A stretch of 64,000 nt of DNA from Glandiceps talaboti (lineage: Eukaryota; Hemichordata; Enteropneusta; Spengelidae): positions 6,137,822 through 6,201,821 of the forward strand of contig NC_135570.1 of the NCBI RefSeq assembly GCF_964340395.1, in the 5' to 3' direction. The translations under genes were made by a program, and so were the position numbers. The notes under the pieces were generated by a model. It made no database searches, was not told where the DNA came from, and saw only the letters and a program-made list of their open reading frames with translations. Shown here in pieces: positions 48,271 through 60,823 of the stretch; within the stretch, counting starts at the first letter, position 1, and each line of letters opens with the position of its first letter.

Positions 48271-49329
48271 TATACACAATGTAGTTTAAATAGGGAACTT
48301 GCAAACCCGCCATGTTGAATGTTGCATTGTGGGAATTGTGATAATAAATACTAATCAATTAGTATTGTAAACAATGTTGATACATTGTTTGTAACCACAA
48401 ATAATCAATTCATATTTACCCTGACAATTGTGGGAGGTTAATTTTATCAGTAGCTCCAGATTAGGGAATATGATAACCACAGATAATCCCATAGTCCTTT
48501 GCATCTGAGCATGCTCAGTCTGGATTGCAAGTTCCTTATTCATGCTAATTCTGCATTCTAGAAAGTCTTGACTTTTTTATGAAAAGGGCAGAGACATACA
48601 TTCTGTTCATTGAGAGTCATAAATTGCCTCAGTAGAAAATGGAGGAAATGAAAACACAATCGCACCTATACAGCATGTACATTTGTATGTGTATAATGAA
48701 GGCTACCTTGTAGGAAAATCAATATCTAATAACACCAAATAATCATCAGAAACTGTGAACTATACAGCACTGATATTGGTAATCAATAATTCACTCTGTC
48801 GGCAGTATTTGCTTTCTAATTTAATGTGTTCTGGAGAAGTATGCCTTTCATTTCTCATGATAACTGTACATAGAAAATGTATTCATCATTAATACCAAAC
48901 ACTATTCATATGGGCAATAGGGAACCTAGCAACCCAAATCATAATATTGGTCATATTCACAATCGTGTTTAAGTCATACAGATATGTTATTGACATCAAA
49001 ACAAGAGCATTTATCATTGTAACATTGGTACATTACTGATTGGAACCAACCCATTCACTCTTTCAAATAATGGTGACAGAGTATTAAAAGGACCCCAATT
49101 GAAATACATGTATAAAAGATACAATACAACCACTATCCATTACTGCCCAGTGTTCGTGTTGTGACTGACAAGTTACTTACTATTTTAATAAAGTAAACAG
49201 TAACAGAGATATTTACCATGTACTGGCTAACTAGAGTTACAACCATCAAATATAATTTCTCACAGGTTTTTTTTCAATCACAAAATTTGTCCATATCTCC
49301 TTGTGATACAGTAGGTACAGATGTACCCT

Positions 49330-49770
49330 GGTGGATTCTAATGACAAGCATAAAAGCTACAAAAATTCAAAAACGAGGAGTCAAAATTCTACAATTCAGT
49401 CAGAAACTTAGGGTCATATGTCTACATGCTGTGGGAAAATAGGAGTAAAAAGTCTTAGAAAAATTTGAAAATGGGCAACCTACATCTATGTTCTCAAAAA
49501 ATGTCAGGAAAATTTGAAAATCAGCAATTTGGAAACTACATTGTCAAAAAGTATGGGGTCAAAGGTTATACATGCTTTCAAAGAGGGTGTTAAATCTCTG
49601 TGTTGCTTAGAAATTCACGAGTCAAAAGACTACATGATTCGAAAAAGGGGGACAAAACTGTGATAAATGCTCCCTGTATGTACATAACCTAAATTACGCG
49701 AGTACCCACACCCCATCACCACCTCCTACCCCTCCCACTCCCACCCCCTACCACCACCCCATCCCAGCTG
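49330..49770. repeat. Degenerate 45-50 bp repeats and C-rich tract
   Basis: GAAAATTTGAAAAT.(A/G)GCAA and GTCAAA.G.CTACAT words recur at 49455-49640. A C-rich stretch follows (49699-49766), with many CCCC/CCACC runs that could form a G-quadruplex on the minus strand. Confidence 0.6.
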
Positions 49771-50754
49771 TATCTTTATAATATGTACTCTCTCTGAAAT
49801 GTTTAATCTTTGCTTCATTTCAAATCTATTTTTCTTAGAAGAGCCTTAGGTCCAAACTAATTGAAAAATTCAAGTTTTGTGAACTTCACAACTGCATAGT
49901 GAGCCATTATACTATATCTGCAAAGCCTCCACCATCGTTAATACACCTAGCATCATTATCATCCAAGCATTTTTTCCTAAGGTTTGGGAAACCCAGTAAC
50001 AGAGAAGTGTCATTCTGTTAAATATTGCACCGTTTCCATATCTGGCACAACTATAAAATACCTGGGGAACTCAGGTCAATTTTACCGTAGTCTAGTTCCT
50101 ATTATACGGTATCATTAAGATTTATACCTCATGGTTTAGTTAGAGACCACATTGACATCCAGATAATTTGACCACAGATGCTGGATTTCATTCCAAGGTC
50201 TAGGACTTTATCTTCTTATCATCTATAACAACAACAATCACCTAATTCACACAGTACGTGTTATTGAATGACTAGTACTTATGCATATGTATTTCATAAA
50301 TTGAAATAAATATACATGTACTTATTAAACTGACTATGTATGAATATATTCATGTTCTTTCCAGGTCAACAGTTGTCCACAAGGGGCTAACCCTTTTTCA
50401 TCATTCAAATTTTCTTTGTGCAAGTTTAGGCCAGCACAAGTTTCATCTTTCTGTGCAATTTGTTTGGACCCAAATACTGACCCAAATATTTCACTTGATT
50501 AACCAGCTTGTACTTTCTTGTTGTGGTGCACCTATTATTTACATTTTCACTGTATATACAAACACAAACAAACAAACGAAAAATACTGTCATTGTTTCAG
50601 CAGTGCTGCTCATTTCTTGAAGCTTGGCATAGAAAAGGGTGATACATTTGTAATCCCTCCCTGAGCCTGTGAGAGAAATACCATGTTATGACGAATAGTG
50701 TATAGAGATTTGTTAGATATCTAAATTTACAATTAAGTAGTCTTAAAATGCAAC

Positions 50755-50985
50755 TTTCATTTCATCAGGAAATCACCGACTTTCATGACCTTTACATGAG
50801 ACTAGCGACTAGAGTAGTTTGGCAGGTGTCATCTTTGAATAAATTTACATCGAATTGAAAAACATGCCACCCAACTTTTGCATTCCTAATAGTAATTGTT
50901 GACTTCGATGACTCCTATGTGACACCGCAGTAGTACATCAGGTGCCATCTTTGAATAAATTTATATCAATCTATAAGCTACTGTC
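50755..50985. repeat. Tandem duplication, about 125-bp unit, two copies
   Basis: Shared: GACTTTCATGAC / GACTTCGATGACTCC, ATG.GAC.C, CAGGTG.CATCTTTGAATAA and ATTTA.ATC. Confidence 0.7.
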
Positions 50986-52340
50986 CAATTGTGCTCCTAT
51001 TTGCTACAAGACCTCCTTCAGGAACAAAGATTTACAAATAGAATTGGCACCCATAGCAATATAGGTTATTGAATAAATTTGAGTCTCATTGAAATTGAAT
51101 TTTATTTACTTCTTGTATACATGTACCTATGAATGCCTGGATGGTAACCTAGGTTACACAGAGGTCAGAGGTTATGATAATAATGAATCACAAGAAGGTT
51201 CAGTTACTTACAAGTGTTACATTTGTCATGGAGAACACTTTATTCAACAAAAAGGGAATGAAAATATATACAATGTATAAAGAAATGTTTTGAAACACTG
51301 TCCATACATTGAACAACAAAAATATCTTTTCAAAAATGATCACAGAATTGAGAACCTAGTCTAAAATGCAAATTACATGTATCTTTAAACTCATTTACGG
51401 CAAATGACAGATTAGAATAACTTCTCAGAAAAGCTTAGCATTGGAAAAATAAATATATAGAGTAAAGATTCAAGTCATTCTATATTCAAATACTGTAAAC
51501 AACAGCTTCTAGAAAAAGCTCACAGGTGTTAACATAGTAGAAAATATGATTTGTATACTAATTTAATGAAAATAACAGCAAATAGTCTTGATAAAGCCAG
51601 CTAAGTTGTGAAACTATAGGCTATAGTCAAAGATCTGAGCCACTTCTGAACTCATCTCCTTCAAACAATATTTATGCAGCCAGCCTGCCTTGGTGATAAA
51701 ACAGGAAGCATTCAACTATAGAAATCAATTCTCCAAGGTATTGGTATAGGCTTAACTAGAGATGATGTGCAAGACAGCTAGCAATATTTATGCTGTCCTG
51801 GATTAAGTGATCAATTTTCTACATCATGTGCAACTGCAGTGATGCAGCCGATACGATGGTGCGCACAGCAACCAACTAAAGAAAGACTATATAAATGAAA
51901 CATTTCACATATAGGTATGATATATATATATGTATGCAGTCATGTAGTGAAAATATTAAATGGTGTCTGACAGAGATACATACAGCAGGCTGGATACACC
52001 TTGCAAGTGGTCTCTCAACAGAGCCGGCAAACTCAGTGATTCAAACTTAGCATTTTTCACCACACCTCATTAACTGCACCCATTTACTGTGAGATAAACT
52101 CAGCATAAAATTAGCATATTATGTGTTGATATTCATTGGTGAGATTACTTTGCAAATATATATTGCAGCTATTTTGGTGGTTGATCCTTATTTTTCTATG
52201 TACACTGCCCATGTGCAAGATATGCATCCCTAGTCTGTTTACTGCTCTCTTGTGGTACATCATCAGCTGCCGGTATACATCCTAGCCCTCAAAATCAATG
52301 CTTCTCTTGATAACTATGAACAAGTCAGTAATTACAATTT
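50986..52340. other. No gene recognised
   Basis: AT-rich. An AGGTCAGAGGTTA DR1-like word lies at 51161-51173. A plus-strand open frame (51089-51280) has no recognisable domain. Confidence 0.45.
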
Positions 52341-52349
52341 GAAAATGTG

Positions 52350-52535
52350 CACTAAATAACCTGATTACAACATGACAACATTATTCAAATGAAGTCATTG
52401 TGTAAGTGTACACCCAATAACCTGATTACAACCATGACATTATTCAAATGAAGTCATTATGTAAATGAACACCCAATAACCCAATTACAACCATGGCATT
52501 ATTCAAATGAAGTCATTATGTTAATGAACACATAG
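52350..52535. repeat. Tandem repeat, about 58-bp unit, three copies
   Basis: Units read AATAACC.GATTACAACCAT, GACATTATTCAAATGAAGTC, ATTATGTAAATGAACACCC. Confidence 0.9.
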
Positions 52536-52686
52536 CACAGATGAACACAGAAGTTAATACATGAAACATGTGAGGTGTGCATGTGATAAGTTATATGTGA
52601 TTATGTAAACTTAAACATACAGTACGAGTATTTGATAAGGACTTTTGGGGACATGGTTTACTGAAACAGTTTTAATCATTCTCCAG

Positions 52687-52802
52687 ACAAGCTAGTTGGT
52701 TTCGAGGGAGTACAACACGTAGGAGTTTAGGAGGTACGACGACAGCTAACAATGTGACACAACAGTACAGTAAACAGGCTCGTGCATCCGTTGCTGGCAA
52801 CA
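52687..52802 (+). CDS. Candidate 116-nt exon, Ser/Thr/Arg-rich product, unknown
   Basis: The acceptor tttaatcattctccag and donor AACA|gtaagc bracket a GC-richer stretch. One base completes a codon, then 38 codons read QASWFRGSTTRRSLGGTTTA, NNVTQQYSKQARASVAGN, leaving one base. The peptide is basic, rich in Ser/Thr/Gln/Asn and probably disordered. RRSL fits a basophilic (PKA-type) phosphorylation site. The frame stays open past the donor to 52860. The minus strand is also open over much of this stretch, so the coding strand is not certain. The segment lies just 5' of a foldback element. I do not recognise the gene. Confidence 0.3.
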
Positions 52803-52863
52803 GTAAGCTTGCATGCATGAGTATGTATACAAGATGGCATGTGATAAAAGAGGCTATTTAGAT

Positions 52864-53592
52864 GTTATTCCCCTATATTTTTCTTCGTTCAGCCAAGGAG
52901 AACACTGGTGACTTAAGGGGCCTTTGTCACTATGCGTCTAATTTAAGTAATGGCAATTTTGAATCTTTTGATTCATATTTCGAGCACAGCTGTGTGTAAA
53001 ACCAGTGACGTAGAATGCATTGTCATGACATACATGTACACTGAATATAGACAAGTGTCCAGAATATATATTCCATGTATTTTTTGTTCAACATGGCTTG
53101 TGCATGCTATAATATTGTATTACACCTGTTCTTTCTATATCTACGTTTACATGTAGGTTATCATGAACTCCACTACTGTGGACAGGATGCTCTTATTGTT
53201 TATAAACTGAGGTATATGGAGTGACTTAATGTCACGGGAAATCATCAACCAAACATGGACAATTCTACGACAATTTGCCAGTCAATGTCTTTGGTTTCCA
53301 TTACAACAAGGAATTTGTGTGGAAATGGAACTTCCAGAACAAAGTAGTCTACTGGAAGTGACCACCTGCAAACACAAGCAGAGTAACCAGTGGATGTACA
53401 TGCACTCTTGTGAGAACTAGTTTATGGTCCTTGGGTTCATTTGGAAAATGAATTTTTAATGATGGCATATCAGTATTTCAGGACTCTCAGGAGTATGCCA
53501 CTCATTTTCAACCAATAGTGACAAATTATTAGGCCCCTTATGTTCCCCATTTTTCCTCAGATGAATAAAGAAAATATTTGGGAATCATATAC
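52864..53592. mobile_element. Foldback repeat family 'CCTAAGGGG', copy 3, long form with both ends
   Basis: The left end TTATTCCCCTATATTTTTCT, TCAGCCAAGGAG, CTTAAGGGGCCTTTGTCACT is mirrored at 53513-53592 by AGTGACAAATTATTAGGCCC, CTTATG and ATTTTCCTCAGATGAATAAAG, AAAATATTTGGGAATCA. The left part of the body (AATGGCAATTTTGAATC to about 53100) is shared with 12.7 and 29.7 kb. The right part is not, and contains the open stretch 53245-53365. Confidence 0.6.
53245..53365 (-). pseudogene. Terminal-exon-like stretch inside a foldback element, unknown
   Basis: On the minus strand a textbook acceptor (ctctgcttgtgtttgcag) precedes G TGG TCA CTT CCA. The frame then reads WSLPVDYFVLEVPFPHKFLV, VMETKDIDWQIVVELSMFG and TGA: 39 codons plus one base from a split codon. 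The peptide alternates hydrophobic and polar residues as in beta strands. I do not recognise the family. A plus-strand frame over the same bases is also open (53229-53420), which weakens the case. It may be a captured terminal exon, the last exon of an upstream minus-strand gene, or chance. Confidence 0.25.
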
Positions 53593-55154
53593 AAATATTA
53601 ATCCCTTCTACAAATACAGACCTATTTTAATAAAATTAATGTATATCTGTATATCTTTTACTTGTATCATATGTGATTCACATATCTTCAGTTGACTGCT
53701 CTACAAAGAAATTGCTTGAAGCAAAATCTGAACAATTAGAAGTCTTTTGATTTTTTATACAACACTAAATTCTCAAATTACATGCTATCTACATTGTATT
53801 AAAGTTCTAAGATTTCAACGTGTTATTATATTACTTTTGAAACTGATATAATCATCAAATAAACTAAATATAAACAATTGGTTCCAGCTACAATAAGAAA
53901 GTGTGATTCTTTTAACAATACTAATTTCTCAATTTATATTCTACCTTTATCTGATATTAATATTTCTAAGGCTGTGTTTACACAATGTTTTAAAATAAAA
54001 ATGATAACATTTTCATGTTAACACATTTTCATGTTTACACAATATGCTGTCAAGCAATTTGGACAACTTACACAGAAGCTCAGAAGGTGGAACAATTAAA
54101 AACTGTTGCTGCTGCACATGTGCAAACATTACAACACACTTTCAGCGTGTGCATAAGTACGTCATCGATGGAATTATTCTTGAGGTTAAATTTCTGCTTT
54201 TTCGAATTCTTGCATATTCGGTTGTTGACATGACACTGTTTTCTAATCTTTCCATTTTCACCCGTTTACACACACTCCATTTTTAAATGAAAACACCAAA
54301 TCAATTGTGTTTTCTTGTGTATTTTTATTGTCTCAAGTACAATGTAAGTGCCAATGCCACAAAATAGTTGCGTTTTCGTTTGAAAACAGCATCATGCAAA
54401 CCGAGTCTAAGATTTCAATGTGTTCTCGCTATTACTCAAGAAAACGATACAATCATCAAATAAACAACATATAACGAAATTGATACAACTACATCATCAT
54501 GTATATAGTTGATGTAATCTTTCAGTTACCAGGCAACGCTGATTTGATTTTGGAACAATCTCATATACAATTTGTGGCTGGCCAATACAATCAAACTATT
54601 CACACATAAAACCAAAATTAATATTTTTTTCTAAAATTTTCGGTAACCTTTCCTTTTCTTAATTTGTATAGCTTACTATGTCTGTACCTATTTTAATGTG
54701 TACTTGCTACTAGTGTTTGTAGTCTGTGTTTCCTTATACTGAGTATGTTCATTATTTCTAATTTTACTTTTAATACCTCAGATATACGTTGTTTTAGTAC
54801 TGTAGTGTTAGTATAAATATATAAAGAAATTATACAAAAGATATAAAACTGGTATTAAACTATGATCATAAATACATTTATTTGAAATTTACTTAGCAAA
54901 TACTGGTGTTGAATATATACTGATTATTTATAAGGGAATGTTTCATGCACTGTACATGTTACACTGGTAAGTAATATCCTGTGAGTTTAATTGCTGGCAC
55001 CCCACTACTTGTGTACATGTACAAAATGTATGCTAATTCTAAGAATTTAGTTACCGTAATTGCACATATAGTAATGTAATATTTCACTGCAAAACAAACA
55101 CATATGAAACAAATATGTCCTACGGTAAGCAGTGGATATCTGATTATTCTTGCC

Positions 55155-55345
55155 TATAGCTTTCCATACATAAATACATAATCTACACAGAAATATCAAC
55201 ACAATATATAAGACTTTCCATACATTTATACATAAGCCACACAGAAATATCAACAAAATGTATCAAGCTTTCCATACATTAAATTGATAAATCTCACAAA
55301 CAGTAATCCTACATTTTGCCAATAGCTTGCTATACATACATGTAA
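55155..55345. repeat. Tandem repeat, about 54-bp unit, three to four copies
   Basis: Units read GCTTTCCATACAT, AATACATAA.C..CACAGAAA and TATCAACA. A last diverged unit is GCTTGCTATACATACATG. Confidence 0.85.
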
Positions 55346-55839
55346 ATGCATAACCCAAAACACAAATATAAAAAAAATCTAGAACCCAAACCATACAAAA
55401 TGTCATACTTATGTGTTAATGTGGAATTTCTTTCCCCTCTCTACAAAAATATATAGAAATATTATTGCAAGCTGTTTTTATTTGAACACATATGGGTACA
55501 GTTGCATTCAACTCAAATACTTCAGGACATTATGGTCTACAAGTAAAACCAACAAGTCCATGACATAAACTGATATAAAAATATCTTCATCTTGCCATTT
55601 AAAATGAACATAGGGATAAACAAGAAAACCCTACCTGCATAAATACATGTATGACATTCCTCCAAACAAAGAAAGCAAAGCATTCCATGCATATTGCTAA
55701 TAAGTTGTATTTAATTCATAAACATAATATGTGTGGTGGAAATAAAAATCTAAATACTTTTGCTGTTGCTTTTGGTCACAAAACATCAAATTCTACATGA
55801 AAATCTGGGGAAAAATCAGGGGTCGACATACAAATGAAA

Positions 55840-56085
55840 TTGAGGTCAAAATCCAATATGGCTGCCTAATCCAATATGGCCACTAATTACTGTGTTAACT
55901 GTAAGGCAATATGACTGATTGACAATTTCATTGAAAACAAGATGGTGAACCCCAATTTGTTTTTATTATTTCAATAGGATGGTGGATAGCTTCCATACGG
56001 CAAGGTTTGAAAGAGATTTTTAAGCACTTTGATTATCAGGGAAATAAGTCTCTGATGTGCAATCTACCGGTACACAATGTACCTT
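55840..56085 (+). repeat. Dispersed repeat related to 965-1080
   Basis: TTCATTGAAAACAAGATG, CATA(C/T)GGCAA(A/G)GTT and ACTTTGATTATC occur here and at 972-1050 in the same order. Neighbouring AATCCAATATGGCTGCC and CAATATGGCCACTAAT words also have relatives near 46950. Confidence 0.5.
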
Positions 56086-56930
56086 ATATGTAGGCAATCT
56101 ACTGTGTAAATATCTTCCGAGAAATAATGTAACTCACTTTAGGTGCGTACCATCAATTCCATATGAAGAGGACTTGATGTGAAATCAAGGATGCAATAAG
56201 TGAGCTGGAAATTCCATCCGACTGCTTCGAGGTGTTTATTAGAGAAATTGTATTACCATACTTTCATCTACATAGCCTCTCTCATTTTCTGCTTCACCAA
56301 AGCGGGAAATAAAGTGCACAGAGTTTACCCTTGCATGACGTTTCATGTACAAATGTACATGTACCCCCAGTACATGTAGCTTGAAAGACATAAGCTATGA
56401 ATATAGTGTTTTCCCCACTATAGTCTAGAGAAAGTATGGTGCAAACATGTCCTAGCCATCTAGGCTGCCATGCTTGGCAGGTTTCTACCGGGCTTCAAAA
56501 GTGTTCTACCATCCTTGAGCTTTAGTAATCTTTGAATGCCAAAATCATAATAATACTTTCACATGAAGAGAAATGGCGGATCCTCAATGTACATAATTGT
56601 GTGTATGTGTTAAAATAAACCTCTCAGAGTTTGTTCCAGTGCTGAAGACATGCATATTATATGCTGATCACTATGCAAACAAATATGCAAATTACATGTT
56701 ATTTATATGTAAATTAATATGCAAATTAGTTGGGAATAAAATCCATTATACACTGTACCATGCACAAGCCAAGATATTGTCAGTGAACAGAAAATATGGA
56801 TTATGTACCTTGGTCGTTCTACATCATGACAACCCGCTCCTCAAAATTTGAGTCAAAACGTTCTAAACTGCCATTATATTTCTCGATTTTGCATGAATTA
56901 TACGTGAGGAGGAATAATTATATTATTCCC

Positions 56931-57078
56931 CTGGGCCAAAATTTTTTTTTCATTTAGCTGGAAAATACTTGTGACCTAAGGGTTTGTCACTACTCGTCTA
57001 TCAACTTGTAGCAACAAGGCCCCTTAGATTACTCATACTTTCCTTGGCCAAAGGAAAAAAAACATTTGGGAATAATAT
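56931..57078. mobile_element. Foldback repeat family 'CCTAAGGGG', copy 4, compact palindrome
   Basis: TATTATTCCCCTGGGCC, AGCTGGAAAATACTTGTGAC, CTAAGGGTTTGTCAC is mirrored by GGCCCCTTAGATTACTCATA, CTTTCCTTGGCC and ATTTGGGAATAATA. About 148 bp from end to end, all palindrome. Confidence 0.85.
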
Positions 57079-57089
57079 CTTATTATTTT

Positions 57090-57420
57090 CTATTCATAGG
57101 CAATAACTTGGCTTATACAAAGTACAACGATAAATATTATCTGTATTATAATAAGACAGACTGTACAGCTGATAAAAAATATTGAAATATGTAATAATAA
57201 TTATAAAAATTTATGTATAATAACTTTTATAAAATAATGAAATAAATTTCATTTTGAAAAGATAATAATCATTATACTAAATGTATAATTACTATAATTC
57301 ATAAAATATTTGTACCTTGAATCTCAGTTATTATAATAATTATGTATAATATAATCCATAAATTATTAAAACAGTGAATCTCATTTGCATAGGAAAACAG
57401 TGAATCTAATTTTAACTAGA
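57090..57420. repeat. AT-only low-complexity tract
   Basis: Dense AATAAT/ATTATA steps with almost no G or C. No coding potential. Confidence 0.8.
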
Positions 57421-58287
57421 TGACATAAATTTATTCAATGATATTAGAATATTAGAATGGCAAGGAATTCTAATCCAGGTTTGCTATTACATGTATCTAT
57501 GTGCAGTCATGGGGAATACATATGAACAGTCCCATAGTGGCCTAGATAACAAATGCAGTCTTCATACTCATAGTACCAAAGGTAATTACACAGCTCCAAT
57601 TCAGAAGACAAGCATATAAGCTGACACACAATAGTGACTCTACAAATCGACAATGTAATGTAATACCTCTAGCGTTGTGGTATAGTTTTACATAATTTGA
57701 TAGTTCTAGCGTACAGAAAAAAGCAGTTCATAACCCGACAAGAGTAATTGCTCAAATTTTCATTCTGTGCGTACAGGACAAACCAATTCTTCATTTCCAT
57801 ACTTCTAATATGACTAGCCATGTAAATTAACAGCTGCCCTACTTACGCAATTTCCTAACTTTGTAATTTCGTTATCTCGGCTGGAAATTGCATGCTATGA
57901 TATACCAAACTGTGAATGATGAAAGCTATTCAGCGATTATTCAACTTTTTGTCAAAGGTTATGAGTGCAAATGATCATATAACTTCTATAGCTGGTGATA
58001 TTATTTATTCTTTAAGTGCATTTCCATGTTACTGATCAATAGTCCAATTTCTGAACTGCTTAATAACATTTTCGTCCTAATTTGTATGATAAGAATAAAC
58101 CGTAGAATGGATAATAACATAATACTTCTCTATGTGAAAAGAACATGCCAGAAAATATAATACTTTAATATTTGGACAAGTAGGGTATAGATATTAAAAC
58201 AGATTGAAGTTTTCTCAAAGCGTTTTCAATATAATCAGGCATTTGTTCCCCAAATCCCAAATCATTTGCGCATGTGCCAGAGTTATG

Positions 58288-58495
58288 ATGGGCAAATGGT
58301 TAGAGTGACCGGTTTGGCAGATTGTAGATTCGAGCCCCATCGCTGCTGTTTGTTTCTGAGTGGCTAAACTCCTTCAGGAAGATTTGAACCACAACTGTGC
58401 CTCGGTCAACCTAGCTGTATAATTGGGGACATGGTAGGATGGAGGTTGCAATGTGAATGCTTTAATCGTAAAATCCACTGCTATAAATATTGTAT
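58288..58495 (+). mobile_element. tRNA-derived SINE with polymerase III boxes
   Basis: The head GATGGGCAAATGGTTAGAGT has the form of a tRNA A box (TGG...AGT), and AGATTCGAGCCCCATC that of a B box (GGTTCGANNC). The body follows (GAGTGGCTAAACTCC, GATTTGAACCAC, CTGTGCCTCGGTCAACC, AGCTGTATAATTGGGGAC, GAGGTTGCAATGTGAATGC). It matches the truncated minus-strand copy at 22862-23045. The A/B-box spacing and missing arms rule out a working tRNA gene. Confidence 0.8.
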
Positions 58496-58689
58496 GTTGT
58501 GTTACTTATATGATCATTTGAATATTCGCATATTCATGAGGGAACTTCAAATGCATCACTTTTTCTTGCAATTTGAAATGGTGCTCCATGTTGTACACAT
58601 GATAATTACTAGTCCTTTCTAGCTTAAAGGGATTTCATTGCTTTTTCCTTACATTTTTCATGAAATTTTTCTTAAATGTGGCAGAACAG

Positions 58690-59185
58690 ACATGGTGAGT
58701 ATACATATATGTATATACATGTGGAAGCCATGGATGGTGGGTACACATGAATATGTGTATAGATATCATTACATGTGGAACACTGGGGTGGTAGAAAAGA
58801 CACTGTAGGTGTATGTACATGTGTATGTGATTGTGTACACATGTGGAACACTGAGGTGACAGAAAAGACACTGGGTATATGTATCTATGTATGTCACCAT
58901 ATGGAACACAGAGGTGGCAGAAAAGACACAGTGGGTATATGTATACATGTATGTGTACAATGTACATGTATGTCATTATGTGGAACACTGAGGTGGCAGA
59001 AAAGACACTGTATATGTACAAAATATATGTGTACATTGTATGTCACCATGTGGAACACTGGGGTGGCAGAAAAGACACGGTGGGTATATGTACAAAATGT
59101 AATGTACACATGATGTATGTGTATGTCACCATATGAATGTCATCATGTGGAACATTGAGGTGGCAGAAAAAACATTGTGGGTTTA
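58690..59185. repeat. Tandem repeat, about 60-bp unit, eight copies
   Basis: Units read CATGTGGAACACTGAGGTGG, CAGAAAAGACACTGTGGGTA, TATGTACA..TGTATGTCAC. Overlapping frames on both strands arise from the repeat period. Confidence 0.95.
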
Positions 59186-59636
59186 ACATTGATTGATTTA
59201 TCACCTTGTCACTACTGACTGATCTCAATCTCTTCTCTACATCTATATTGGTTTCTTTAGTGGACAGTATAATTGAGGTAAATCCAATTGGAAAGATTAG
59301 TATCTTGATTCAGACTCAATTAGAACTCTATATTTCCCACTTCCCTGGAGATAAAATCAATTACTGACTAGAAAGTAAATTCCATTCCATGGACAAACCG
59401 TTTTATATTGCATCACTGATTCTTGACTTTCTCTGTTAAAAATGTTGGGTGCAGTTTGCATATTAATTAATAGCATTCCTACATTAATATTACTGTCACT
59501 TTAATTCGTGTTGGTCTGAAAAACATATCTAAGCCCCATGTACATCATGCTGTATGTCATGTGCATGTTTTAACATAAATTTGCATACACATACATGATA
59601 CATAAATGTACATAAATGTATATATGTACCTATAAC

Positions 59637-59905
59637 TATGTATGTATGTATGTACATGTACGGATGGGTGGATGGATGGATGGATGGATGGATGGATGGA
59701 TGGATGGATGGATGGATGGATGGATGGATGGACAGACGGATAGATGGATGGATGGACAGACATACAACAGACAGACAGACAGACAGACAGACAGACTGAC
59801 TGACAGACAAATTGATGATTGACTAATTGATTGATTTGACTGACTGACTGACTGACTGACTGACTGACTGACTGACTGACTGACTGATTGATGATTGATT
59901 GATTG
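59637..59905. repeat. Compound microsatellite (GTAT)n-(GGAT)n-(ACAG)n-(GACT)n-(GATT)n
   Basis: (GGAT)n runs about 59662-59730, (ACAG)n about 59766-59796, (GACT)n about 59838-59885, then GATT steps. Confidence 0.95.
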
Positions 59906-60640
59906 TTTTGTTGATTGATTATAATTCATAGTATTTATTCTGAAGTGTACATGTATGTTATATAATATATGCATGGACATTTCCTCCCCCAAGGACAAAC
60001 CTTTAATAATAACATGAGTTAGGAACTGCTTGTTGCTTCAGTACCCTTATCAATAGATAGTGTAATAGATAATACTGATTTAAATTTGAGTATTATCTGT
60101 AACTGCTAGGGTGTACATAGTATCTTACATGCAATGTTGCATGTAGACTAGTACGTACCAGTAGCATGTTTGGTTATGTTTACTATTTGTAAACAGAGTT
60201 TGATAGAACACTTAACAACTGTGTGTTCTGACACATTCACCTTTCATACCTTCAGGCCAGAGTCAATAGTCATACTTGACATCAGCAAACTATGTGAAAT
60301 TGTATTGACAATTAGTACAATGGTTTGGAAGCACTTAATGAAACCTTTGTAGTTTTGGCAGATACAGCACAGCCAGATATTAGATAAAATTTACATCAAT
60401 GGCCACAATCCTGTTAAACTGGTATGTACCCTTGGCGTGTCAGTCAGTCTGTCTGTCTGTGAGTCCAATCTCCATGAATACACCTGTCTATCCATATATT
60501 AAATTATACAATTAAATATATCTCCATCTCAATAGATCAATCTATTTTATATGTTACAATCACCGAACTACCTATCTCATACAGTTATATTTACCTGCAA
60601 CCATCTCTTTAAATCTACATGTATCTATGTGTCTGTCTAT

Positions 60641-60716
60641 CTGTCTTTGTCTCTGTCTCTCCATCTATTGTTCTGTCTCTCCATCTATTGTTCTGTCTCT
60701 CCATCTATTGTTATTA
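60641..60716. repeat. 21-bp minisatellite, three to four copies
   Basis: The unit is TCTGTCTCTCCATCTATTGT plus T. The first copy is partial. Confidence 0.9.
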
Positions 60717-60823
60717 CATGTACATGTACACACATCTGTATCATGTCAGTCCAGCTGCTATACATGCATCACTCCACCAACACTGCCTGTCATCTAACCA
60801 GCATACACGTACAGCATAACTGA

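Noticed and set aside
53970-54290. Two overlapping plus-strand frames (54015-54233 and 54044-54286) and repeated TGTTTACAC words, considered as a hAT-type remnant
   Set aside because: No matching inverted terminal repeats or transposase motif could be found, and the frames have no recognisable product.
58288-58360. Considered as a tRNA gene
   Set aside because: A and B boxes are present but the arms do not fold as a tRNA, and a SINE body follows directly.
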